A DNA stretch of 64,000 bases from an uncultured Lachnospiraceae bacterium (GTDB taxonomy: Bacteria; Bacillota; Clostridia; Lachnospirales; Lachnospiraceae), in NCBI GenBank assembly GCA_947174505.1, contig CAMWJF010000016.1:1-64000 (forward strand). The letters run 5' to 3'. The number at the start of each line of letters is the position of its first letter. Within the stretch, counting starts at the first letter, position 1. Below the pieces are notes generated by a model. It was not told the origin of the DNA and made no database searches. It saw nothing but the letters and a program-made list of their open reading frames with translations. Below are positions 35,170-45,008 of this stretch, piece after piece. Position numbers and translations under genes: made by a program.

Positions 35170-36036
35170 TTACGATATTGCATTCGCACCTGCGATAATT
35201 TCTGTTAATTCCTGCGTAATAGATCCCTGACGCGCTCTGTTATACATAAGCGATAAGTGATCTATCATTTCCTCAGCATTGCTCGTTGCGGAATCCATCG
35301 CCTGCATTCTCGCACCGTTCTCGCTTGCAACCGCCTCTACCAAACCGCCGTAGATCAGACTGGTAACATATTTCGGAATAATCATATCCAGTGCCTCGTC
35401 GTCCTCCGGCTCGAAGTTCATAAGCGCCTTGCTTCCTGTGCCCTGCGTCTCCTCCGGCGCATTCTGCACCGGTTCCACGGGAAGGAGTTTAAGAAGCGTC
35501 GGCACATGGACTACCGTATTCTTAAATCCCGTATAGGCAAGATAAATCTCCCCGATTTCCCCCGCCGCAAAGGAGGCGAGCAGCCTGTTGCACAGGGCCA
35601 TCGCGTCCACATAGGACGGCTCCTCGATAATGGCGGAATCTTCCTCCACAATCTCATAGCCGTTGCGGTTCAGGGCATCTCTGCCCTTCTTGCCGATTGC
35701 GTAGATCTTCAGATCTTCCTTCTTAAAATCGCCTTTTGTGATAAGTTTCACAATGTTGGAATTGTAACCGCCCGCAAGACCTCTGTTGGAGGTAATCACG
35801 ATCACGGCCTTCTTCTGCGATGCCCCAGCCGTCAGGTAGGGGTGGTTTAAGTTGCCGGTCTTGGCCAGCATGGAAGTCACCGTCTCATACATGCAGTTAA
35901 AATATGCCTTCGACTGTTCTGCGCGCTGTTTCGCCCTCTGCAGTTTAACGGTAGAAACGAGTTTCATAGCCTTGGTAATCTGCTGTGTACTCTGAATACT
36001 GCCTTTACGCCTTTTTATGTCTCTCATTGAGGCCAT
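35170..36036 (-). CDS. atpG: F-type ATP synthase gamma subunit
   Basis: 288 aa. The rotor shaft. The N-terminal RDIKRRKGSIQSTQQITKAM and the C-terminal SATSNAEEMIDHLSLMYNRAR with RQGSITQELTEI are the conserved coiled-coil ends. GAGGGTGA is the ribosome site. 27 bases after atpA. Confidence 0.97.
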   Translation of the reverse strand: MASMRDIKRRKGSIQSTQQITKAMKLVSTVKLQRAKQRAEQSKAYFNCMYETVTSMLAKTGNLNHPYLTAGASQKKAVIVITSNRGLAGGYNSNIVKLITKGDFKKEDLKIYAIGKKGRDALNRNGYEIVEEDSAIIEEPSYVDAMALCNRLLASFAAGEIGEIYLAYTGFKNTVVHVPTLLKLLPVEPVQNAPEETQGTGSKALMNFEPEDDEALDMIIPKYVTSLIYGGLVEAVASENGARMQAMDSATSNAEEMIDHLSLMYNRARQGSITQELTEIIAGANAIS

Positions 36037-36063
36037 AGCGTCACCCTCTTCTTTCTACATAAA

Positions 36064-37572
<1,509 letters not shown>

Positions 37573-37597
37573 TCATACGCACCTTTCTTCATAAATT

Positions 37598-38143
37598 TTA
37601 TATCTGTACCTTTAACAGATCCTTCTGCAGCTCACTCAGCTTCGTTTTGATGCTGCTGTCAACAACTCTGTCGCCGATTCGGATAACCATTCCCCCAATC
37701 AGGGAAGCGTCTACGCTGTAACTGATCTCCATGGACTTATACCGCGTGGTATCGAGCAGTTTTTGCTCAACTTCCCTGCATTGTCCATCTTTAAGCGGAA
37801 CGGCTGTTGTCACCGTAGCGATGCCTATTCCCTTATACTCCTTAACCTTAGCGACAAAATACTTCAGGATCTCGTCGATCTCCCTGTAACGGTCTTTCGA
37901 GATAATGATAGTGAGAAACCCGAGCAGCTCCTCGGATATCCTTCCCTCAAACACACTTTTGGCAACCCCGATCTTCTCCTCCTTAATGATCTTCGGATGA
38001 TTCATCAGTCTGCCAAAATCCTCATTCTCCGCAAGGATTTTCTGAAGCTGTTCCATTTCTTCTAACAGGACGTCTATCTTACCTTCTTCCACCGCAAGCT
38101 CGAACAACGCGTCACCATATGTCTTTGAAATCAGCTTAGCCAT
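37598..38143 (-). CDS. atpH: F-type ATP synthase delta subunit
   Basis: 181 aa. Peripheral-stalk protein with the family start AKLISKTYGDALFELAVEEGK and the C-terminal DASLIGGMVIRIGDRVVDSSIKTKL split by Gly residues. It overlaps the end of atpF by 13 bases. Confidence 0.95.
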   Translation of the reverse strand: MAKLISKTYGDALFELAVEEGKIDVLLEEMEQLQKILAENEDFGRLMNHPKIIKEEKIGVAKSVFEGRISEELLGFLTIIISKDRYREIDEILKYFVAKVKEYKGIGIATVTTAVPLKDGQCREVEQKLLDTTRYKSMEISYSVDASLIGGMVIRIGDRVVDSSIKTKLSELQKDLLKVQI

Positions 38144-38691
38144 GTGCTCTCACCTATTTCCTTAAGCGTCTCTTCCACCAGACTGTCCTGTACAGTGGTG
38201 TCTATCGCCGCGTTTACAACCTTGGCAGCCATCATGGATGCAAGCACAACCATCTCGCGCTTCACCTCGTCAACAGCTTTCTTCTTCTCAAGCTCCGCCT
38301 CCACGCCGGCTCTTTCAAGAATTCTGGCTGCCTCCTCCTTCGCGTCCGCCACGATCTTATTTTCATTCGCCAAAGCCTTCTTGCGCGCCTCCGCGAGAAT
38401 TTCTTCGGCTTCTTTATCTACTTCTTTCAGCTTAGTCTCGTACTCTTCCTTCAAGGCTCTGGCATTTTCCATGTCGGATGCCGCCGTATCAAGCTCGCTT
38501 TTGATACGCTCCTGCCGTTTTTCCATCATATCCCGCACGGGATTAAACAGAAAATGGGACGCGATCAGAAAGAGCGAGAATACAGCTATAATCATCAACG
38601 CGGAATCCGCGATAAGCTGTAAGTCGAGGTCAAACAACCTCGGCGCCATCTCAGCGGACGCCAGCGCCAAACCCGCAACTGTCGTACTCAA
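38131..38691 (-). CDS. atpF: F-type ATP synthase b subunit
   Basis: 186 aa. One membrane helix (about residues 27-47) and a long charged helix, the peripheral stalk. It starts with TTG at 38691, preceded by AAAGGAGG 8 bases upstream, a good but unusual start. An N-terminal stretch rich in Ala and Thr precedes the helix. Overlaps atpH. Confidence 0.93.
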   Translation of the reverse strand: MSTTVAGLALASAEMAPRLFDLDLQLIADSALMIIAVFSLFLIASHFLFNPVRDMMEKRQERIKSELDTAASDMENARALKEEYETKLKEVDKEAEEILAEARKKALANENKIVADAKEEAARILERAGVEAELEKKKAVDEVKREMVVLASMMAAKVVNAAIDTTVQDSLVEETLKEIGESTWLS

Positions 38692-38815
38692 GCGTCAGTC
38701 CTCCTTTCATTGAGATGTGCATCACAGGTCTGCGCATTTGCTGCGCTGACCGTAAGAACACTTATATTGTGCCAAGCAGGCCCATCGCGAAGCGATTGGG
38801 AACGGCCTGATGCCC

Positions 38816-39100
<285 letters not shown>

Positions 39101-39247
39101 TTATTTTGCGCGAATAGGCAGAGTCAGAAATTGCGCTGACAGATGCATGCCCGCATGCAGTTCTGGCCGGCGTGCTTTATGACAAGCAGCGCGGGCGAGA
39201 AATGCGCAGCATTTTGAGCCTCAGCTTATTCGCTTATTTACAGTTTT

Positions 39248-39967
39248 TTACTCCGTCGTACAGGCATCTGTTATGTACGTCATGGTCAGCATACAGAACA
39301 CATACGTCTGGATCGCGCCCGAGAACAGATCGAAGTACACATGGAGCGCCGCCGGCCAGATGATCGCGATCTTTGAAAGCAGCGCGTACACCAGAGCCAT
39401 CATAACCGTGCCCGACAGAACGTTCGCAAACAGACGCAGCGACAAAGAAATCGGCACCGCCACGTCACCGATCACATTAATCGGCGCCCAAATCGGCCAT
39501 GGGTCGCATAGACCCGCCAGCACACCTTTCACCTTCTGGTACCTGAACTTGTTGAAGTGGATCAGTACAAACGTCATAACGCCCATAGGCAGCGTCACGC
39601 CGTAATCCGCTGTCGGCGGCCGGAGCCCGAACAGTCCAGAAATATTACTCAGCAGGATAAAAATGAATATCGTACTGATGTAATTGCGGAATTGCGGGCT
39701 GAATTTTCCCATAACGCCGCCAACCATCTTATCAAGCATTTCCACTACCAGCTCGACAATGTTCTGGAATGTCCCCGGAACTTCCGAAGCGTGCTTTATG
39801 ACGCGGTTCGCCGCAATGCAGAACCCTATGATTACCAGCATGACAATCAGCACGCACACATGGGTGGTGGTGATCCACACGGTCTGCCCAAAAAGCTCAT
39901 AGGAAAAGACGCCGTGAATCATAAAGTCAATATCCGCTCCGCCGGACAACATAATTCCCTGTCCCAT
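39248..39967 (-). CDS. atpB: F-type ATP synthase a subunit
   Basis: 239 aa with about five or six membrane helices. It is the stator half of the ion channel. The conserved Arg lies in the fourth helix region (ISLSLRLFANVLSG), as in all a subunits. GGAGGTGAGAAG precedes the ATG. The gap 39086-39247 before it has no gene. Confidence 0.95.
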   Translation of the reverse strand: MGQGIMLSGGADIDFMIHGVFSYELFGQTVWITTTHVCVLIVMLVIIGFCIAANRVIKHASEVPGTFQNIVELVVEMLDKMVGGVMGKFSPQFRNYISTIFIFILLSNISGLFGLRPPTADYGVTLPMGVMTFVLIHFNKFRYQKVKGVLAGLCDPWPIWAPINVIGDVAVPISLSLRLFANVLSGTVMMALVYALLSKIAIIWPAALHVYFDLFSGAIQTYVFCMLTMTYITDACTTE

Positions 39968-40030
39968 CTTCTCACCTCCTTCTACACGTGATAAAAATGT
40001 TATAAAAACACGTAACAGCGGACTGCGCTA

Positions 40031-40444
40031 TTACAATGCAGTACCGTCCGAAATTTCCCGCTCATCCTTCCCGGCGCGCAGCCTGTGGATCAGCGGATTC
40101 AGATAAGCGGACACCTTCATGCCCATATAACCGCAAAACGTAAAGATCGGGTTCGCAAAGTCCGTACAGGCAAGCACGCCTACCACAGTCACAAGAACCG
40201 CATAGCGTATGATATTCTGCGCACCCAGACTCTTCACAGCCTCCTTCTCCGGCAGATCAAGCCCCCTGTCCAGCGACCACCACATATGAAACGCACCCGC
40301 CACGGCGAGAGCTGCGCCGATCCAGAGCCCGATACTGTAAGCGGGGTTTCGGGAAAAAAACAAAAGCACAATCTCAAAAACAACACCGTATGCCAGAATG
40401 CCCAGCCAAAGCTCAAGCAGCGTCTGATCAATCTTTTTTTTCAT
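40031..40444 (-). CDS. atpI: ATP synthase subunit I-like membrane protein
   Basis: 137 aa with four hydrophobic segments (about 9-28, 35-55, 75-95, 100-115). It is located between the AtpZ-like gene and atpB, where AtpI sits and helps assemble the c ring, but sequence match to AtpI is loose. I took the ATG at 40444, which overlaps the upstream gene by 17 bases. The start follows GGAAG. Confidence 0.75.
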   Translation of the reverse strand: MKKKIDQTLLELWLGILAYGVVFEIVLLFFSRNPAYSIGLWIGAALAVAGAFHMWWSLDRGLDLPEKEAVKSLGAQNIIRYAVLVTVVGVLACTDFANPIFTFCGYMGMKVSAYLNPLIHRLRAGKDEREISDGTAL

Positions 40445-40727
40445 TTTCTTCCATCTCTTCTTTTTTCTGCGTACTGCGCCTGCGCGTTTTTGCCGGCGTC
40501 TCGTAAATCTTTCTCGCAAACCGGAACACATTGGTAAATCCCGCCAGTGCGCCCACGAAAAAAAGCGCCACCATCCAGACGTTGGTCCCGAACTTTCTGT
40601 CCAGAAACATCCCCACAAAGGAGCAGAGAAAGATGGGAACAAGCATGTTGACGCCAAACTGTGTGATCATCATTAACGCCTGATAAACAGTTTTATGATA
40701 CTTCAAAGTACCGCCTTCCCAATCCAC
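40428..40727 (-). CDS. atpZ: AtpZ/AtpI-family protein
   Basis: 99 aa with two membrane helices (about 20-40, 48-68) and a strongly charged C-terminus (RRRSTQKKEEMEENEKK). The core GMFLDRKFGTNVW...GALAGFTNVFR is typical of AtpZ, often found as the first gene of ATP synthase operons. The start is GTG at 40727 with GGGGGAT just upstream. The known role of relatives is Mg2+ or Ca2+ handling for the enzyme, but this is not certain here. Confidence 0.85.
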   Translation of the reverse strand: MDWEGGTLKYHKTVYQALMMITQFGVNMLVPIFLCSFVGMFLDRKFGTNVWMVALFFVGALAGFTNVFRFARKIYETPAKTRRRSTQKKEEMEENEKKD

Positions 40728-40754
40728 AGAATCCCCCTAATGCCTAACAAGAAA

Positions 40755-40783
40755 ATTATACTCATTTTTGGTACTTTTGTCCA
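40755..40783 (-). promoter_or_regulatory. Promoter of the ATP synthase operon
   Basis: On the minus strand TGGACA (40783-40778), 17 bases, TATAAT (40760-40755), 28 bases before the first gene. Confidence 0.8.
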
Positions 40784-40858
40784 GCCCTAGTTCAATAATG
40801 GGCAAATTTGCGGGGAAGCGTTGACATTTATCCTCAGGCGGTGTACGGTTAAATAACA

Positions 40859-40911
40859 AATCGAGCGCCAGCGCGCTCGATTCAGAGAATGCTTCGCAAT
40901 TTTCTAATGAA
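40859..40911 (+). repeat. Dispersed intergenic repeat, copy 5 (internally deleted)
   Basis: Module A intact (AATCGAGCGC/GCGCTCGATT). Module B lost the segment between two TCGCA motifs, so GAGAATGCTTCGCA joins directly to ATTTTCTAATGAA. This looks like deletion by recombination or slippage between short direct repeats. Confidence 0.75.
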
Positions 40912-41015
40912 AAGCGAGAATGGGGCAAGATTGAAAATGAAAATTTTCAATCGCGAGATTTGTGTCTGCGCGTTGCTTGCCACAAACTCGTTTATGCGCA
41001 GAAATGGAGAAAAAC

Positions 41016-41492
41016 ATGGCAGATCCGATTCTTTACCGCAAGAGACTGATTCCTGAAGAATGCGTCCTGTTAAAAGACGACAGGCTTCTTTACCGCGACG
41101 AAGAAATCATCGTGACTGCCTGGAACACGCTGAAGCCCCGAAAAGATCTGCATCACGGCCGCTCCTGCTACTATCTGCAGGAGGGCATAAAAGTAAGCCG
41201 TTTCTATAACGAAAGCGGCTCTCTTCTGTACTGGTACTGCGATATCGTGGATTACGATTACGATTCCAAAACCGACACATATGTCATCACCGATCTTCTG
41301 GCCGACGTCATCATCTACCCTGACGGATTCGTGAAAGTCGTGGATATCGATGAACTTGCCACGGCAAAAGAAGCCGGGCTGTTAACTGACGCCATGCTGA
41401 AGCAGGCGCTTCTGACCCTCAACCGCCTGTTACAGGTGATCTATGACGGCGGGTTTGAGAAACTACAGGAGCCGCTGGAGCGGTACGTTTAG
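41016..41492 (+). CDS. DUF402-family protein
   Basis: 158 aa. The core YWYCDIVDYDYD... and DLLADVIIYPDGFVKVVDIDEL is the DUF402 fold, which in characterised members hydrolyses nucleoside phosphates using the clustered Asp/Glu residues (here DLLADV, PDG, DIDEL). Substrate unknown. I took the ATG at 41016 with GGAG 8 bases upstream. The 18 codons before it are not conserved. Upstream TTGACA at 40820 may belong to its promoter, but the -10 is weak. Confidence 0.82.
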   Translation: MADPILYRKRLIPEECVLLKDDRLLYRDEEIIVTAWNTLKPRKDLHHGRSCYYLQEGIKVSRFYNESGSLLYWYCDIVDYDYDSKTDTYVITDLLADVIIYPDGFVKVVDIDELATAKEAGLLTDAMLKQALLTLNRLLQVIYDGGFEKLQEPLERYV

Positions 41493-41546
41493 AAACTGTT
41501 ATCAATACACTTTTCATTTGTAATTTCCCCATGTAGTTTTTATTAA

Positions 41547-42272
41547 TCACACCGCCAAATCCAGCGGTAAATCTGAAATATCTTTTAACCGTTTTCCCTG
41601 CACAAGTGTCTGCAGGATTTCAACCGCATCTTCTGACCCGACTTTGTTTACCGACTGGACTAACTCATAAAGCGCAAAATGATACACGCAATCTATGTCA
41701 CCCGTTCCAAGTGCCAATGAGGCCAAACGATTTGGCATAGGTTCTGCCGTCGTCACGACAATATGGGGCAAATGTCCTTTCCTATTTCGTATCAAGTTTA
41801 ATGCCTCAGTACGACTATTCTGAGCCCGGTCACTACGCATTGTAAACTTTGCTGATATGCTTGCGTGAAGCAGCGGTCTTCCCCCATTTGCCTTTCTAAG
41901 GCTTGCCATCCTGCTAACACTATCATCAACTATGTATTGTTCCGCGTTTATTTCACTATCCTCACAAAGATCACGATAAATAACCACATCTGGTGCAACA
42001 AGATAATCGTTTCCCAACACAGCTGCCAGTTGTGCGTTTTCTGCTGTCAGTGCATTCAAATAAGCCAAATGTTCATACTGTTCAAAGTCACTTGTTTTTA
42101 GTCTATTATTATTACCAAGCTGTAATATGGACCATCGGCCCGGTATAGCTATTGACCCTTTACTACTGGTATCTGCATTTGAAGCAATCCCCGCTTCAGT
42201 CAATGATAAAGTATTTGTTTCAAATAACCGCTTGTGAAATCGAAATCTTGCATTCTTTATTATTGCATCCAT
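41547..42272 (-). CDS. NgoMIV-family restriction endonuclease with a 45-residue internal deletion
   Basis: 241 aa. The sequence follows NgoMIV closely: FHKRLFETN at the start, the Asp of APDVVIYRDL (Asp95, NgoMIV Asp140), AKFTMRSDRAQN (Lys142, NgoMIV Lys187), Glu156 (NgoMIV Glu201), GTGDIDCVYHFALYEL, and the C-terminus GKRLKDISDLPLDLAV. The spacing between these is conserved (47 and 61 residues). Between SNAD and the PGRW segment about 45 residues are missing, which in NgoMIV include catalytic Glu70. So the reading frame is open but the enzyme is probably inactive. NgoMIV cuts GCCGGC, and the same specificity is likely but unproven. AT-rich, consistent with transfer. Confidence 0.82.
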   Translation of the reverse strand: MDAIIKNARFRFHKRLFETNTLSLTEAGIASNADTSSKGSIAIPGRWSILQLGNNNRLKTSDFEQYEHLAYLNALTAENAQLAAVLGNDYLVAPDVVIYRDLCEDSEINAEQYIVDDSVSRMASLRKANGGRPLLHASISAKFTMRSDRAQNSRTEALNLIRNRKGHLPHIVVTTAEPMPNRLASLALGTGDIDCVYHFALYELVQSVNKVGSEDAVEILQTLVQGKRLKDISDLPLDLAV

Positions 42273-43205
42273 TCTCTAAACATTCCTTTATTTTTTCTCC
42301 AACCGCCTGCGCCACCGGAGGCGGAAAAGCATTTCCAATCATGCGACACGCTATTGTTTTCTTCTTTCCAAAAGTCCATGTATCAGGGAATCCCTGTATT
42401 CTAGCCATCATTCTGCTAGTCAGCCGGGGCATCCCCTCAAAATCAGGGTCGGGCGCTGAATTAGCTACCCCCGTCCATCCACACCCAATTCTGCCCATGC
42501 ATTTCTTGCTCTCACCGGACCCAAATCTGGCCCACCATGTTTTTTTGAACCACCAACCAGCGTCGGCGCAATCCTATTCGCATTTTCCGCCCAAAACTGC
42601 GCACCTTCCCAATTATTCTCTGACATCAAGTCGTACAAAACTTCCCCAACTGTAGGCGTTTTTCCTGCTTTTTCGTCAGGATAAGAAAAAACACCACTTT
42701 CTCCTTTTTGTATCGCAACAATCACTACACGAGGCCGAAGCTGCGGCACCCCAAAATCAGAAGCATTTAAAAGTTTTATCTGTACATCATATCCAAGTTT
42801 TTCGATAGAACTTATAATGTGCTTTCGATATTCTTCGAAGCTTGTATCCAAAAATCCCCTTACATTTTCCAGCATAACAGCTCTGGGTCGAATTTCTTCA
42901 ATTAGCCGAATCGCTTCTGGAAACAAATCCCGTTCATCATTTTCCCCCAACTGCTTTCCCGCTTTTGAAAAAGGAGGGCAGGGCACTCCGCCGGCAAGCA
43001 GATCCACTCCATAATATGGCTTGCCATCAAACTCGCGGACATCCGCACATACCACATTCCACTCAGGACAGTTCTGTTTTAAAACCTGACAATATTCCTC
43101 CTCATATTCAACAAGCGCAGCATGTTCAAATCCCGCCCTTGCTAAACCAAGCGCCTGCCCTCCTGCCCCCGCACAAATCTCAACACAAGTTAATAGCCTC
43201 TGCAA
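42220..43205 (-). pseudogene. Frameshifted DNA (cytosine-5) methyltransferase
   Basis: The first frame (43205 to 42465) has motif I EICAGAGGQALGLA, the catalytic GGVPCPPFSKAG, ENVRG, QLRPRVVIVA and IAPTLVGGS, then stops at TAG right after a run of five G (42468-42472). The missing target-domain end and motif X (RIQGFP, GNAFPPPVAQAVGEKI) continue in another frame to 42220, overlapping the endonuclease start. One extra G would join them. Either a real -1 slip or phase variation, or a sequence error. The start is TTG at 43205 with AAAGGAG. Without motif X, SAM binding would fail. Confidence 0.8.
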
Positions 43206-43238
43206 AATCTACTCTCCTTTACAACCACGCTCTCCTCC

Positions 43239-43263
43239 GCCGTGCGATTCGCATTCGCACGGC
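43239..43263. other. Hairpin between the methyltransferase and the cell wall hydrolase genes
   Basis: Perfect 9-bp arms GCCGTGCGA and TCGCACGGC. No T run on either strand, so not a standard terminator. It may mark the boundary of the transferred restriction cassette. Confidence 0.4.
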
Positions 43264-43270
43264 TCAATGC

Positions 43271-44470
43271 TTAATAGAAAATATGCCCACCGATTGTGTA
43301 CTTGGGGGTGATTCCGTCGATGGGGGTGCGGAAATATACGCAGCCGCCCACATTGGTAGTGCCGCCCATGACCTCGTCTGCAGCCTGATAGCAGCTTCCG
43401 GTGGCTCTGCCTTCCGCGAGTGCGAGCGCAAGACGTCCGCTGGCCACGGGTGAGAACTGCCCCGACTGATAAATCACACCCGTTACCGTATCAGGGTATA
43501 CGGAGCTTAACACGCGGTTGATTACCACCGAGCCGACGGCCACCTGTCCGCTGTAGGGCTCGCCGCCCGCCTCACAGTAAATCAGATTCGCCAGAAGGTA
43601 TCTGTCCCCCTCGGCAAAACTCACTTCGGAAATATCGCGCCAGCTTGACTGCGCGGCCAGTTCAGCCATACGGATTTCCTCAGCCAGCTTGGCACGGAGG
43701 ACGGAAAGCTCCTCCTCCTGCTCCTTAAGCTGCTGCTCATAAGCAAGCGCCGCGGCCTCCGCCTCGGAAATCTGGTTCTCCGTGGCGTGCAGACTGCTGG
43801 AAGTCTGGCTCACAAGCCCGGAAACACGTCCCTGTTCCGCCACGACCTGCACTTTATAATCCGTCAGTTCCTCCCGGTTCTCCTCCTGCTCCTTCTTGGC
43901 AAGCTCCAGCTCGGCCTGCTTCTGCTCCATTGCCGCCTGCGCGGCCTTATACTCATCCAGCACCTTTTTCTGATATGCGGAAAGCTGCTCAATATATTCG
44001 TTTTTATTCAGGAAATCAGACAGACTCCCCGAGGAAAAAAACAGCTCCATGTAAAGATTGCTGCTGCGTTCATAAGTGAACTGAATCTGTTTTTTCATGG
44101 TGGCATACTGCTCGTCCTTCAAGGCGATTGCCTCCGCCAGTTCCTCCTCCACCTGCGCAATCTGCTTTTCCAGATCATCAATCTCCGCTTCCTTGTCGGC
44201 AATCTGCCCCTCCAGCTCGTTCAGGTTGTTGCTCACCTGGGTGAGCTCCGTATTCAGCGTAGAGAGAGCGCCCTGCAGGGAGCTGTGCTGCTCGTTCAGT
44301 CCCTTCAGGTTTTCCTCCGTCTCATCCAGTTTCTCTTCCGTTTCTTCCCGCTGCTGTTCCGCTTCCCTGATCTGCTGTCTGGTCTCCTCCGTAGCCTGCA
44401 CGGAGAGCGGCATCACGCCGCAGAGCAGAACAATCGCCAGACAGCCGGCCGTCCGCCGTCTTTTTTCCAT
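43271..44470 (-). CDS. SleB-like cell wall hydrolase with N-terminal coiled coil
   Basis: 399 aa. Signal peptide (residues 1-27, cut near VQATEE). Residues 30-270 are a long coiled coil of the PcsB/septal type. The C-terminal 120 residues are the hydrolase domain (LLANLIYCEAGGEPYSGQVAVG, with the catalytic Glu, and VINRVLSS). In spore formers such domains cut peptidoglycan in spore cortex or at division. The ATG at 44470 is preceded by AGAGGG. Neighbours are cell wall and carbohydrate genes. Confidence 0.87.
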   Translation of the reverse strand: MEKRRRTAGCLAIVLLCGVMPLSVQATEETRQQIREAEQQREETEEKLDETEENLKGLNEQHSSLQGALSTLNTELTQVSNNLNELEGQIADKEAEIDDLEKQIAQVEEELAEAIALKDEQYATMKKQIQFTYERSSNLYMELFFSSGSLSDFLNKNEYIEQLSAYQKKVLDEYKAAQAAMEQKQAELELAKKEQEENREELTDYKVQVVAEQGRVSGLVSQTSSSLHATENQISEAEAAALAYEQQLKEQEEELSVLRAKLAEEIRMAELAAQSSWRDISEVSFAEGDRYLLANLIYCEAGGEPYSGQVAVGSVVINRVLSSVYPDTVTGVIYQSGQFSPVASGRLALALAEGRATGSCYQAADEVMGGTTNVGGCVYFRTPIDGITPKYTIGGHIFY

Positions 44471-44492
44471 ACTTAAACCCTCTTGCCAAGCA

Positions 44493-44517
44493 GAGAATGC
44501 CGTTTTATGGCATTCTC
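44493..44517. other. Hairpin upstream of the SleB-like gene
   Basis: GAGAATGCC/GGCATTCTC with a 7-base loop. Its stem resembles the second hairpin of the dispersed repeat family (GAGAATGC/GCATTCTC), so it may be a fragment of one. Confidence 0.45.
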
Positions 44518-44520
44518 TCA

Positions 44521-44584
44521 CGTGAGATTTAGAACTTCTCCACGAAACAGCCTTTGCTGTGAGTGATTAGAAGTTCTTCTCACG
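44521..44584. other. Long imperfect palindrome overlapping the end of rpiB
   Basis: CGTGAGA(TTT)AGAACTTCT pairs with AGAAGTTCTTCTCACG, 16 pairs with a three-base bulge, and ACAG/CTGT inside. No T run. It covers the rpiB stop codon, so it could influence rpiB mRNA ends. Confidence 0.45.
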
Positions 44585-45008
44585 TTTCGATTAAATCCAC
44601 ACGTCTCTGATGCCTCTCCCCGTGGGAAAAAGGCGTATCCAGGAATATATCCACAATATCAAGCGCAACCGCTTCCCCGATAATCGCCGCGCCCATGGCA
44701 AGCACGTTTGCATCGTTATGCTCTCTTGTGAGCCTTGCGGACACTGGATCGCCGCAGAGTGCACACCGGATTCCTTTCACTTTGTTCGCCGTAATGGATA
44801 TCCCGATACCTGTGGTGCAGATCACAATACCTCTGTCGCACTCTCCTGACGCCACTGCCTTTGCCACCGCCGCCCCGAAAACCGGATAATCACAGGAGCT
44901 TTTGTCCGGGCAGCCGAAATCCTTGTATTCCAGTCCCCGCTCCTTCAGATGCGCCATTACCTTCTGTCTCAAATCATATCCGCCGTGGTCACTTCCAATT
45001 GCAATCAT
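44580..45008 (-). CDS. rpiB: Ribose 5-phosphate isomerase B
   Basis: 142 aa. It interconverts ribose 5-phosphate and ribulose 5-phosphate. The start IAIGSDHGGYDLRQKV, the catalytic Cys in ICTTGIGISITANK and the NDANVLAMG loop are diagnostic. It overlaps the Sua5 gene by 4 bases. Confidence 0.95.
   Translation of the reverse strand: MIAIGSDHGGYDLRQKVMAHLKERGLEYKDFGCPDKSSCDYPVFGAAVAKAVASGECDRGIVICTTGIGISITANKVKGIRCALCGDPVSARLTREHNDANVLAMGAAIIGEAVALDIVDIFLDTPFSHGERHQRRVDLIET

Noticed and set aside
40737-40928. Small minus-strand ORF upstream of the ATP synthase operon
   Set aside because: It overlaps the promoter and repeat copy 5 and has no ribosome site.
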